64,000 nucleotides of DNA from Parasponia andersonii. Taxonomy: Eukaryota; Streptophyta; Magnoliopsida; Rosales; Cannabaceae. Every line of letters begins with the position of its first letter. The stretch's first letter is position 1. Shown here one piece after another: positions 12,718-25,804 of the stretch. Made by a program: the position numbers and the translations under genes. A model generated the notes under the pieces. That model was not told the origin of the DNA, made no database searches, and saw only the letters and a program-made list of their open reading frames with translations. Location: assembly GCA_002914805.1 (NCBI GenBank), contig JXTB01000467.1, positions 92,962 to 156,961 of the forward strand, in the 5' to 3' direction.

Positions 12718-15339
12718 CCTCCAACATAACATGTATCCCCGAGATATATGTCATTCGTATGTTAGTGTTGTATCAATGACATTTTACTTCTGCTTTCGAG
12801 CTAGTCACGAAAGAGCCCATAAAATGTTACGGTTTTTTTTTTAAATCAAGAAAATGTTGCTTTTAGTATGAAATTGTTGTATAAATTATCTGAAAGGCCG
12901 TCATAAGTATTAGGTGTAATATACATGAATATATATATATATATATATGTAGATATGAGGGCCGGTAAGTTCAATCTTTGGTTATTTTAGTTAAATGCCT
13001 GTGACTGCGAGGCTACGACTCACAAATACTCATCGGTTAATAAATTAAATTCGTTGTAGTAATAAGCGACATTTAAGTAGAGTGATAAGTTAATTCCTTT
13101 AAGTTTTAACATTAATCGCATGTATTTAATTTACACTTGCATGTAGTAGTCAAACCATACCACTAGAAGGTGATCGAGTTGCTACCAGCTAGACCACAAT
13201 AAACTCCAACTGACGACAGAGTCTTGACAAATGGTACGTAAACCAAAGGATTTATTCAAGATTTGAGCTTATCACATCCAAATTATCGTGACCACATAAA
13301 TTCGAATTTCTATACACAAATAAATTGTTCGACCCCAAATCCTTTTAGCCTGGATGATTTTTGAAGCGCCAACGAAATCACCTTTTAGCTTGGATGATTT
13401 TTGAAATGACAACGAAATCATTCAATCAGTACGTAAAACAATAGACAGGTAGTACAACTGTTATCAACTAAAATTAACTAATGACATGCAATCCTCAAGG
13501 AAAATAAAAATTATGCTGCAAATCATGTCAGGATCTATCAAATAATTACTATCTAATCCCGCCATTTATTATCATATGAAACGGTAATTAAGTATTCTTA
13601 GGAGGGTGGTGAGGTGCCTTGATAGGTCTTTCATAATATTCTTTTGTCTTTTTTAAATTTTGGCAGATATTTCTCTTCTTATCTTTTTTTAATTTTAAAT
13701 TTGTGTTTCAATTTTTTTAAAATCAATTAGATATTTTGCTCTTAATTTATGTCCTTACAATAAATTTGTCCCTTTACTATTTTATACTCAAGTGGTCTTA
13801 AAATGACAAATTATTTTTCTTTTGGACCCCAAATAATTACACTATTAGAATATCATCAATGATTAAGGTTAAATAATCGTGTTCTGTTAAAAAGTTAAAT
13901 GAATGCCTTTACAAGCTTTTTTTTAATTCGACATTTTCAAATAGCTATTTTCATAATGATTATATAAAATGAAATGAATGAAAAAGAGGTTGAAAAAAAA
14001 GAGCACATTTTCTACATGATTAAATATATATTTCCTTCAAAATATATATATATATATATAACAAAAAAAATGTATAATGTAGCAATTTTTGCATTCATTC
14101 GTTAATGTCACGAAATATTTGTAAAAATCACGTTCTAAAAGGTACATAATTTCATATCCAAAACACTATGTAGGATGTCAATTAACTATTTGGTCCTTAC
14201 TCACTAATAGTTTTTTAACTAACTTAGTATTAGGATTTAGGAGGGCAAAAGATGAATCACATTTTATCATTTAAGTGACACTTAAATATAAAGTAAAAAA
14301 TGAGAAGGTATATTCGTGCTCAAGGCAAAATAACAAGGCCAAGAAAAACGCCTTCGAGGTCCTTGTGAGGATTCCAACGAATTCGTCCCCAACACAAAGC
14401 TCTGTTGCATCTGGCGTATGAGATCAGCAAGGCTAGATTTCGAGGTTGATGAGATCAAGATCGTTTGAGTTGGTTATCGTCATGCCTTCGAAGTCTCTAA
14501 TCGGATTCTTGGCTAGTCACCTCTAATCCTGTGGAACATTAAATGGATTTTGTGGTCTCCCAATGGATCTTTTCCTCCTTCCTTACAACCCATCATTATT
14601 CTTGTGCAGTTACAATTTGATCTATGAGATCCATAGAGGTTCGGGTTAAAGGAACATGATATTAGGCGCTCACCTTGCCAGAGATACCCACACCAATGAC
14701 CGGAAGAACCTTTCGGACCAATACCTGAGACTGGCGACTTAGACCAACTTTCTAGAGAGAAGAGTGCCGGAGTGAAGTTATTTGTTCAATCAAGTACGTG
14801 TCGGAGCGTTTTATCTTCGTCAATTTTTAGCACAAACAAGAGAGCACTTCTATTGGTCTGTTTGCGTAATAAAGCCACGGCTAAATCTCTAACACAAGTG
14901 AGTAATTATCTGCCTATTTTCGAGCTTGTGGTGCCACTCTTGTTTGCTTTTGTGTGCTTTGGTGGTGATTTGTGGTTTTGGAAACTTTTGGATCTCTTGA
15001 ATGCATTGATCAGACTGAAATAGGTGAATACACACCATGTGTTTAATGAAATGCTTGGGAGGTATTTGGATCTTTAATCTGAAATTTTTGAGGGAATTTT
15101 GAGCTGAGAACTTTGGTTTATAATAAAAGAAAAGAGTGCTTTTGGTGATTAGACTCTCATTGAACCTTTTGTGGTTGTTCTTCCCTTAATCTTTGGTGTT
15201 TCTTGTTACTTCTGATATACTCTAATTGTTTAGTAGGTATTAGGGTGTGTTGTGGTGGTTATTTGGCCTTGTGGCTAGTCATAACTAAAAAAGTATTAGG
15301 TCATAAGGATCTTTTTTCTTTTCACTCAAAAAATATTAG
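12718..15339. other. Intergenic DNA and possible LINE 5' leader
   Basis: No supported gene. It contains AT microsatellites near 12930 and 14045 and a 40-bp tandem duplication at 13341-13420. From about 14300 base composition becomes more mixed, and this part may be the 5' untranslated leader of the LINE that follows. I cannot place the LINE's exact 5' end because no target duplication is recognisable. Confidence 0.45.
13341..13420. repeat. 40-bp tandem duplication
   Basis: Two 40-base units in tandem, each beginning CCTTTTAGC and containing TGGATGATTTTTGAA, differ at a handful of positions. No coding or regulatory meaning is apparent. Confidence 0.8.
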
Positions 15340-16879
15340 TCCAATTGTGGCTGGTGGCTCTTTTTTTGTTAAATAGTTCTAAAATAAATGCGGTTGAAGA
15401 ATCTAATGAAGCTTTGATAGTTGCTAACCTCTTTGGTGGCTTAGTAGCTGCTTTGCTTTCAAGTAGTCATGCACGTAGTACTAGAGTTCCAGAATTAGGG
15501 CAAAGAAAGGATAATAGAGCTAGTCCCTTTTATCCTTAGATTTTAAGTCCTTCCTCACGTGTTAAGTGTGATGTTAATAGTTCCACGGCCTTGCTTTCCC
15601 TTGAGATTGTCATGCCTCATGTTTTTATTATATCTCCAGAGCTATCTAAGCCAAGTATTAAGGAGAATTATGTTTGTGTGCGGGTGAATGAGCAAGTTTA
15701 AAAAAATGCATGGAATTGTGTCATTTTTGCTTATTGGACGTATTTTCTTATCTAGGGGTGAAACCCCTTGGAAACTTACTGATCTTAAGCCAAAGCTTCA
15801 ATCAATATAGCTTCTTGCTTCCCTATAGTGTCTCATCTCTTTAGGTAAAGGATTTTTTCATATCCTTTTATCTTCAGAGGAGAAAAAATTAAAAGTGTAG
15901 GGTTTGGGTTCTTTAAATTTAAAATCAAGGATACTACGTCTTCAACCTTAGTATCCCAATTGTAACCCCAATACCCAAAACTCAACCAATACTCAAGTTT
16001 AGGTTTGATTTTATGAATTACCATGAGTTTATTAGGATTGTCAAATCCTTACTGATTTTGCCTATAGAGTTGGTGTTCCTACACGATTTGATGAGATGAC
16101 ACTTAAGGGTGAGTTTAGCCATTTTGTAAGGATTCTTATTGATATTGACTTATCCCAGCCTATTTCAAATTCTCTAATGATGGAAGTTTGTAATGATTGT
16201 TTTTTATTCCTTTGGAGTATGAATGACTCTCGAACTTCTGCTCTACATGTCAATTTATTGGTCACCCCGCTTCTTCTTATAGGCATTGCCATAAGATTGG
16301 GGCTTCTATTGAGGATGATTCCAAAATGACTCTAGGATGCTCTAGAATTCATAAATAAGTTTATAGACCTTCAACCAAGTTTCCCAAGGCTACAGGAATT
16401 CCTACTTATGTCGTTCCATCTAATATTGTTTCTACTGAAGAACTGGTCACTAATTTAATGGAGGTGTCCATTAAGAATTCTTTTTCACTTCTGGTTAATA
16501 TTCTTGGGAAAAACAATGAGGTCCCGCCTGAAAAAGCAAAGAAGAAAATTCAGGACTTTGATGACGTTAGTAAAACTAATAAGCTTTCTCAAAATCCTCG
16601 GGTGGTGGCTAATCCTGATGGCTCTAAGAATTCTATTCACTCTCCAGATTTTCCAGGAAAACTCTCTAGTTCTAAGACTACAGAAGATTTTGATCCGAAT
16701 ATGATTTATAGCAAGAAAGATGGGGCAAGGGTTGACGTGGCTCTTTCTAGTAAAAATGATATGAATGACTCTTTTTAGGAGGTGATTGATGATTCCAGTA
16801 GGATAGGAGCAACATCTAAAAAGACTAGGTCTTTGACTCCGATGTTACCCCCTCAGGTTGTACAGCGGCTTGTTTCCAA

Positions 16880-17242
16880 ATGAAAGTAATTTATTGGAAC
16901 TGTAGAGGTATTTCAAATAGGAGTACCCAATTAGCTCTTAGAAACTTTTGTCTTTGTTATAAACCGAATTTGGTGTATTTGGCTGAGTCACTCTGTTCTC
17001 TTGATGCCATTTTAGACTCTTTTTGGACTAGTCTTGGTTTATCTTTAGTTTGTACTAATAAAGTGGACGTCCCTACTATTTGGGTTTTTACTGCAATTAG
17101 AATTCAAAGTCCACTGGTCATTCGTAATCCTACTCAACATGTCTCTCTTGAGGTTATGGTGGGTATATTCGTTATTCCTTTGTTTATGGTGCTTCTTCTT
17201 CTTCTTCCAAGAGGGAGCTTTGGAGTTCTCTTTTGGATATGA
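16880..17242 (+). pseudogene. LINE ORF2 endonuclease domain fragment
   Basis: The frame starts MKVIYWNCRGISNRSTQLAL and has the layout of the apurinic-like endonuclease of plant L1 elements. This enzyme nicks target DNA to start insertion. The WNCRG motif and the following LAE are visible. About residue 80 the frame departs from the family pattern; the expected GDFN motif appears only in another frame near 17265. The domain is therefore frameshifted and inactive as it stands. Confidence 0.8.
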
Positions 17243-17748
17243 TTGTTCGTATTTGGTATGTTTTGGGTGATTTAATCTTATTCTGGGCTCTCATGAGACA
17301 ACGAGTACTACATACTATGCTTCTTGTTTTGACTTTGTTAGTTTTTTGGATACTTCTACTCTTATTGATTTGGACACTAGGGGTGCGTTCTACACAAGGA
17401 TTAGTAGAAGAGCAAGAGGTCTCATTCTTTCTCGTTTAGACAGAGATTTCTCGTTTAGACAGAGATTTATGTACATCTGGGTTTATTGATCTCTTGTCAA
17501 ATTTGTCTTGTAGCTCCTTGTCTGCATTCAGATCACTATCTTCTTCTCCTACTTGGAAGGGATTCGAGAGCCCCTTGTCCTTAACCTTTCGTTTTCATAA
17601 TATTTGGGTGGATGACCCAACCTTCTTCGATTGGGTTTCTAGTGTCTAGTCTTCTCAGGTTTCTGGTTACCCTATCTCCCGTCTTTTGTAGAAACTCAAA
17701 CTCCTCAAAGCTTCTCTTCGAGCTTGGAATTGGGAAGTATTCTGTAAT

Positions 17749-18384
17749 TTGTTTACCAGAGTGACTACGGCTACAGATATGGTTATGGAAATTCATAATA
17801 GGTTGCAAATAAATGGATTTTTTGAGGAGATCTTTCGGGAAGAAGCCGATGCTTTGGCTACTCTAGATAATGCTTTAACTCTGTATGATTCTTTTCTGAG
17901 AGACAAGTGTCGTATTCATTGGTTAGAAGGAGAGGATTGTAACTCATTTTTTTACGATACGACCCTTAAGAGACATAAAGTTAATAAGCCTTTGTCTTCT
18001 ATGATTATCAACGATGAGATTGTTACTAATCCAGATCATATTGCAGCTTATGCCGTTGACTTTTATGCTTCTTTGTTTTTTGAGCCGAATCATTCACCAA
18101 TTGACTTCTCCATTATTTGAGAGCATGTTCCTACTTTGGTTACTAATCATGATAATGCTTACTTGATGAGTCTTTCTCTTGAGCAAGAAATTAGAAACAT
18201 TATTTTTGACATGAATCCTTCTAGTGTGCCTAGCACAGATGGCTACACTGGTAGATTTTTTCATAGTTATTGGCCTATTATGGGTAATAATTTTGTCTTG
18301 GCAGTCCATGAGTTTTTTTGTACCGGTAAGATATTCTCTAGTGTTAATTCTAATTTTATAGCTCTTATCCCTAAGGTTACATAG
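17749..18384 (+). pseudogene. LINE reverse transcriptase fragment
   Basis: Two successive frames (17749-18120 and 18136-18384), separated by an in-frame stop at 18118-18120, match the region between endonuclease and RT and the first RT blocks of L1-like ORF2. The visible signature is NPSSVPSTDGYTGRFFHSYW followed by NSNFIALIPKV. Weak RT-like sequence continues to about 18622 (FVQGR, ILRVSKCFKRL) with further stops. The catalytic Asp pair lies beyond the truncation. It is a dead copy. Confidence 0.8.
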
Positions 18385-18622
18385 GCAAATAAGATTGAGC
18401 AATTTCAGCCTATTGCTTTAGGAAATTTCCTCTTCAAGGTCATAACTAAGATTCTTGCTACTAGGCTGGGACCTATTAGTTCTCAAATTATCTCTTTGAA
18501 TTAATTTGGGTTTGTGCAAGGTAGATAGATGAGTGATTGTATTTTGAGAGTCTCTAAGTGTTTTAAACGTTTAAGCAATTCGGATTTTGGTAGTCATATT
18601 ACTTTAAAGATCGATATTCTCC

Positions 18623-18861
18623 GGCCCTAACCAATATTTTAGTTAAAAAATTATTTCTTATTTTATTATTTAAAAGAAAAAGAAAAGAAGGTTCGTTGGG
18701 TTCGACTTTGCATCAGTAAATTTTAAGGTCAAACTAAGCTAAATCACGAGTTTGCTAGTTTAGTCCAGTCTATTTTTGCGTGTATAACCACAACTGATCA
18801 TATGTACTATGCCATCGTACCATGCATTTTGTCAATTTGTTTAATTTAAATCTTATATTTT
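18623..18861. other. Short spacer between LINE and second chromovirus
   Basis: About 240 bases with no recognisable feature. The 5 bases at 18857-18861 (ATTTT) serve as the left target-site copy of the next element. Confidence 0.5.
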
Positions 18862-21810
18862 TGTAACACCCCCTAGTTTAACCATATTATCATATACAGT
18901 CAAACTATGAAGTATTATTCTTTATTAAATATTATCTTTTGTAAAAAAAATGGGCAAAATTTGAACTTTCTAAAACTTTTGGACAAAAGCAACTGCATGG
19001 CATTTCATGTCAAAAGTGTCTTCACAAAATGTACAATCAAAAAAAATTTTCATCAGTCTATTTTGCCATCAGCAGTAGTATTTACATTACACCAAAATAT
19101 CTTAAAACAAAATTGTCGCCCACAGGTCAAGCTCGTCTACATCTGTATGATCATGGCGACCAAAGACAAATCAGGTAACCAGCTAGTTAATACCAAAATG
19201 TGCCTCCTTATCAGCATCACAAGACTAAAATGAGCTAAAGCTCAATAAGTGAAAACTATGCATGCTTATGAATGCTTTAAAATTTCATAAAATTTCAATT
19301 ATACTCTTTTCTTTCTTAAACATTTGAGTCCATATATTTTCCTTAAAAATTATTCCTAGTTGGGCTCTTTAGCACATTGTTTGTCCCGTAAGTCGATAGG
19401 CCATGATAACATTGGGCTGAAACTCTGGCCAATAGTAAAAATAAGGTGCGACCGTCATGTGAAGTTTTTGAAAACTCCTTCCTTCATTAAAGGGGTATCC
19501 CACACCGCGCTAATATTATCTCATTTCAACGAGACACATCATAAGATCCGCAAATCCCGCTTCAACGGGAGAGTCTACATCAACAGACTTACTTATCTAA
19601 CTCCGACAGACTAGCAATTGCCATTAAAACTTATCTTATAAAATTGGTACAATAGTACTCACTTTTAAATACTCTTATAATAAAACTCTCCATTTGCATG
19701 TAAGACGTGCCTTGCATATGCCATTTCATAACTTTCAAGAATAAGTAAGTTTCATATAATTACATCTTCCATATAGTTCTTGTGATGCAGTTGTAAGTCT
19801 TTACTTACCTCATATCTTGAATAGGAATTGATAGTAGAAAGAGTCAATATCCTCTAGAGATTGGTGTGCTAATCACCTGTCATAAATTACTATTATTCAA
19901 GATTCACATTTTATAAAAAGAATGCATTAAGATACTTGAATAAGACCGAAATCAGAACTTTCACCAATTTAGGAAACTTCATCTTAAAATGACTCAGGAG
20001 TATATAAATCACTTAAGGTACTTAGCAGCCAATATCTAGCATTGAAAAACTATTCAAACGTAGTAAATATGAATACTAGTTCATTAGCACAAAAATATTC
20101 CAAAATGGCACATAATTGTGTAAAACTAGTCCATTTACTTCTAAATGGTACCATTTGATTTTAAAAATATTTGAACAGTACCTCTTCTATTTTTAGGATA
20201 TCCCCTCATAATTAAAATCATGATTTAAAACCTGCAATAGTAATCAACAATCTAATTCCCACATATGCAAATCAAAAGAAACACCTAGGATAACATAGAA
20301 GCACATTTCAAATCTTTTTCGGTTTAGACAAGTTTAAAACAATTTGTGCACTTGTCTATACCTACCAACAGTAGCTAAATTAATGGAATAAATGATAGAA
20401 TCCATGACATATCCATTGCAAGTTGAAAAAATCAGATTAGAAGTATAGAATACTTAATACACCCACGGAAACACTTGAATACACAATTAGCAAATTTAGG
20501 GCTTTAGGCGTAACCTGAATTCTCTACTTAAATTCTATATTTCTAGCAATATATAGAGGTTACTAGGACCATTATTCATCTGATAATAGCTTTGGTTTAA
20601 ATGTTGAAATAAATAAATGAACTATAAATTCAAAATCCTACATAAACCTCACCTTGACTAGTTTGAGACTTTGCTAGATTTCTTACCTTCTATCTCCACC
20701 AAACTGATTCCCAAAGTTTAGAAATAGATTTTTGGACTTAAGAAGAACTGAAAAAACCATTATTTAAGTGAGAACAAGCAGAGAATTGAAATTAAAGGAC
20801 AGCACCTAGAAAGAAGAACTTGACTAGTTTTGGTGTATCTTGCTTTCTAAGGCTCTAATTTGAGTTCTACTACTTGGAAACTCTTGGAAATATTTGAGAG
20901 AAGTCAGAAAAAGTATTGAAGAGTTTCAGGTCGTGGCTGGAGANATGACCAGATTTGACCCAAAATCAACACTTAATGGCTAAGAAAAGGTATAACTTAA
21001 ATTCTAAGGGGTATTTTGGGTATTTTGCACATCACTTTCCATGTGTCCAGCTCTAGAACATCCTTAGCATAGTCACCACATTGCTGGTCACTCTTATACA
21101 CCCAAGTGTAGCCAAAGTTGGTGAATCCTACCTTAGAAAGTAAAAACTAGTCATACTTTAAGTTATGATCCTATATGGTCAATCTTATTGTAATTTAGTG
21201 GAACCTAGCTCCTTAACCAATCATTAAACATAAAAAGAAAGTCAATTAGACTCCAATTAACAATGCAAACATAATATTAGCATTCAATTATTAGAATGCA
21301 CAAAAACAACATTACGTGATTAAGCTTAATCTAAGCTAGTTTAGTGCAACTATATACGAATTAGTGTCCTGAATTCCACCTCGTGCTTACTTGGAGACGA
21401 CAAATAAAATGCTATAAATGAGTCCAAGACATTAAATCAAGCCTATTTGACATCTCAAACACACCGTGAATTCGGCTCCGAAATGCATGAAAATTATATT
21501 TTTACCAAAAAACTACTATTTGACCAAGTTATCAACAAGTACGATCTTAATGCATGTGCTCATAGTATTGCTTTCATAATTATATTCTTTGTTCTTTTAG
21601 CACATTGAGCTCTCTCTCTGAGGGTATTGAACCTTTACACTGCATTGGAATACTTCAACAATCATTAGTATAATAACATGTATATAAATGCACATAACAT
21701 AATAAATAAACATGTTACTATAAAACTAGTATTAATACTAGATTCTTAATATGTTATTAGAACATATTTATTATAGGCTTAGTATGCATGTGAAAATCTT
21801 AGACACCACA
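18862..21810 (-). repeat. 3' LTR of the second chromovirus
   Basis: Direct repeat of 25805-28797, beginning TGTAACACC and ending CACCACA on the plus strand. Small frames inside it occur in both LTR copies and are not genes. Confidence 0.92.
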
Positions 21811-24800
21811 ATTCTCCCCTCCTTATAAAATTTCGTCCTCGAAATTTACTTATCCAAATAGGTGTGGATACTTAGTTTTCATCTCTTCCTCTCTTTCCAA
21901 TGTGGCCTCTTCCACTTCATAGTTCTTCCACAATACTTTGACAAAGGGATTTTCTTGTTTCTAAGTTCTTTTTCTTTTGCATCCAAAATCTTCACTGGAT
22001 GTTCCTTGTCACTCACGTCTTGATTTAGCTCTATCTGCTCAAAATTCAGAACATGTGAAGGATTTGAAATATACCTTCTTAACATAGAGATATGAAATAT
22101 ATTGTGTACATTCGACAATGATGGTGGTGAAGTGAGTCTATAGGCAATATCTCCAACTTTGTCGAGTATCTCCAAAGGACCTACATATTTGGGACTTAGC
22201 TTTCTTTTCCTCCCAAACCTCATGATTCCTTTCACTGGAGCAACCTTCAAGTACACTTTATCTCCAACGTTAAATTCTAGTTTTCTTCTTTGAGGATCTG
22301 AATAATATTTCTGTCTACTTTGAATAGCTAGTATCCTTTTTCGAATATATTATGCTGCCTCATTTGTCTCTCTTATTAATTCTGGATCCAGAAATTTTTT
22401 CTCCCCCATCTCATCCCAATGAATAGGAGATCTGCACTTTCTTCTGTCCAATGCTTCGTATAAGGGCATTTCAGTGGAAGCTTGGTAACTATTATTGTAA
22501 GCAAATTCTATAAGTGGCAGGTATTTGCTCTAAGATCTATGGAAATCCAGCACACAAGCTCTGAGCATATCTTCAAGGGTCTATATGATTTTCTCTGATT
22601 GCCCATTAGTTTGAGGATGAAAATTTGTACTAAATGCCAATTTTATACCCATTGCCTGTTGAATACTCCTCCAAAATTTTGAAGTAAATCTAGAATCTCG
22701 GTCAGAAATGATAACTTTCGGAACACCATGTAGTCTCATAATCTCCTGAACATATAACCGAGCAAACTGGTCCAAGTTATAGGTTATTCTAATAGGAAGG
22801 AAATGAGCCGATTTGGTATATTTATCTACAATCACCCAAATAGCATCATGTCCCTTAGTTGTCTTAGGAAGTCTAACAATAAGATTCATAGCAATCTCTT
22901 CCCATTTCCATTGAGGTATGTTCAAAGGATTTAATTTCCCAGTAGGTCTTTGATGTTCAGCTTTGACTTGCTGGCATATGAGACACTGCTCTACAAACTC
23001 AACCACATCTTTCTTCATACCAGGCCACCAGTAATACATCTTTAAATCTCTATACATCTTTGTAGTACCAGGATGCACAGAGTAAGGAGTGGTATGAGCT
23101 TCTGTCAATATCTCCTTCCTAACAATTCCACCAGGCACACACAGTCTATTTTCATATCTGATTACACCATCACTAGAAATCTGGAAGGCCATCTCCTTTC
23201 CAGATTCTATCTTACTCTTTAAATTCATCATATAGGGATCCGTATTCTGGCCTTGTTTGATTTTCTCTAAAATTGTTGGTTGAAGAGTAAAAGCTGCCAA
23301 TCTTTCTTTTAAACCTGTGGGCATAATTTCTAACTCTAACTTATATAAATCCATTAAAAGATGTTTTATATCGACATGCTTAACAGTCATAGTAGCCAAC
23401 GATTTCCTACTTAGAGTATCAGCAACCACATTGGTTTTTCCTGGATGATAGTTAATCTCACAGTTATAATCTTTTACTAGTTCAAGCCATCTTCTTTCTC
23501 TCATATTTAGTTCTTTTTGGGTAAAGAAGTACTTTAGACTCCTTTGATCTGTGTAGATCTCACACTTCTCCCCGCAGAGATAGTGTCTCCAAATTTTTAG
23601 TGTAAAGACAACTGCTGCTAGCTCTAAATCATGAGTAGGATACTTCTTTTCATATTCCTTCAATTACCTAGAGGCATAAGTCTATCTTATAACATGAATA
23701 AGTTGTTTATGAAAACAAAAATAAAAAATAAAAGATACAAACATCATCGTCAGGTCTTCTTCCTCCTCTCGCTTCAAAATCAAAGAGTTTGTGTATTTAA
23801 GGTACCACGGCCATATTTTCCAGCAGCCACACATCTCAGCCATCTTGATATTGAGCCATTTCGAGTCAAAGAAATTAAAAAAAAATCTCTTTTTATGCAC
23901 TTCTAGGTTTTAAATAAAAGGAAACATGTTCTCTAAAATTTAAGGCTTAACCCCGATTTTTCTATCAGACAAATCTTCAAGAAATGCATCAAAAAATTCA
24001 CTAACTATCAGTACTTCCTCAGGCTTTACTTTTAACTCTTCTCTAGTATCCACTATGTTGGCTAAGTAAGTAACCCATGCATCCCTTTTCTAGTAACTTC
24101 CTTGCTTTTATTGAGGAGATTATTGGAATCATCGAGTTTTCACTAGTGCCAACAAAGGTGAACTTCTCTGTACTTGGTGGCTATAACACTACCCTCTTTA
24201 AATAGAAATCAATAGTAGCATGGTATTTTGATAACCAATCCATACCTAAGATAACTTCAAAATCTTGCATATCTAATACTATCAAATCTACACATAAGTC
24301 TTTACCAGCAATTTGGATTGGACATGTCTTGAGAACTTGATCAGAATATAAAACTTCTCCTGATGGAATGGTTAAACAATATTTGAAATTCAAGTACTCT
24401 GGTGTTTTGCCCAATTTCCTCACAAATGCAGGTGATGCAAATGAATGTGTAGCCCCTGAATCTATTCATGCATGAATAGGAATACTAAAGATAAGAATCT
24501 CACCTGCTACAACAGATGGGTTCACCTTGGCATCTTCTTTGGTCATTGTATACACATAAGTTGGGACTTTCTTCTGCTCATCTATAGTATTCGGATAATT
24601 TTTCGTATAGTGTCCAGATTTTCCACATAAGAAGCAAGTACCAGAACCCATTAAACACTCTCCACGATGAGTCTTCCCACATTTAGGACAAATAGTCCTC
24701 TGAGTAGTAGCTGATTGTGTCTGTTGGCCTGTCGCTTGGCGTTTCTGTGGCTCTTGTCTTTCTCTTTGATTCTATTGTCATTTTCTTTTATTTCCACTAG

Positions 24801-25804
24801 CCCCTAGTTGAGATCTTCCTTTAAAGGTTGTATTTCTCCTTGCCATATTAATAATCCTGCGAATTTCCTGAGCTCTTATAACCCTTAGCTCGGCCTCTTC
24901 TGCTTCAAAAGCTTTGTCTGTCACCTCAACATATGGCATATCTTTATGAGTAGATATTTTAATATCCCTATAAATTTCTGCCTTGAGACCTTGAAGGAAC
25001 TGGTTTACTTTTAGCTCATTTGAACTCCTCATGTGTGGAGCAAATCGGGATAACTCTTCAAATTTCTTTATGTAATCACTAACGGACATACCTCTCTATT
25101 TTAGATTAACAAACTCAGTAGCCTTCATCATCCTATGTGCATTGCTGAAATATTTTTTGTAGAATATTTCCTTAAACTGCTCCCAAGTAAGCCTAGTAGT
25201 ATCAGTGATGGACTTCATAGAATCCCACTAGTGTCTAGCATCTATCTGGAACATAAAAGTAGCACATGAATCTTTTTCCTCATCAGGGATTCTAATGTAA
25301 TCGAAAATATCTTCAATACTCCTAACCACTCTTCTACCAGCAGTGGATCAGTTTCACCCTTGAAAACTGGAGGCTTATTCTTTCTAAACCTCTCACAAGC
25401 GGGTTCATAATTTTCTTGTCTAACTATAGCCTGTGGTTGTGCTTGATCTCCATGCCTTTCCTCCCTCTCTATAAGTCTTTCTAACTGTCTTGCTTGTGTC
25501 TCAACCAACTCTGTCAACCTTTCTATAACAATATCCTTGTTGATCTCATTTTTCAGTAGCACTTGTCTTATCATCCATTCGCTCACTAGTTTGACCCTTA
25601 GGCCTTGGTATGATTCCCTGTATAGTTTCTATTTTCACTTACATCCATGCATAACAGCCAATAATAAAGACATAACATATGGCATCAAATTTAATACTGA
25701 CATAGGAAATTATAACTTACTAGTTAACTGAGCTTTTTATCACATGATCATACCTATGTAGACAGTCTTCAGAAACGATTAAACCTCCGCTCTGATACCA
25801 ATAC

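Larger units (their letters stand above)
15340..18622 (+). mobile_element. L1-like LINE, plus strand, decayed and lacking its 3' end
   Basis: A non-LTR retrotransposon of plant L1 type. ORF1 remnants at about 15345-16860 include the DUF4283-type stretch (RFDEMTLKGEFSHFVRILI near 16090) followed by a CCHC-like remnant. ORF2 begins at 16880 with the endonuclease start MKVIYWNCRGISN and continues through an LAE motif. The linker and reverse transcriptase start are at about 17750-18120, with the RT segment NSNFIALIPKV near 18345-18380. Reading frames shift repeatedly and carry stops (for example after ORF1 near 16777 and in RT near 18382), so no full protein can be made. The similarity ends abruptly near 18622 inside RT. 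The RT catalytic box, RNase H domain and poly(A) tail are absent. A 20-base duplication at about 17430-17470 lies within the endonuclease region. Confidence 0.85.

Noticed and set aside
14772-15023. 83-residue hydrophobic frame
   Set aside because: It lies in the likely LINE leader, is chance-like in composition, and matches no family I recognise.
18907-19614. Small plus-strand frames of 84-108 residues, repeated near 25908-26562
   Set aside because: They occur at matching positions in both LTRs of the second chromovirus, so they are repeat sequence, not a gene family.
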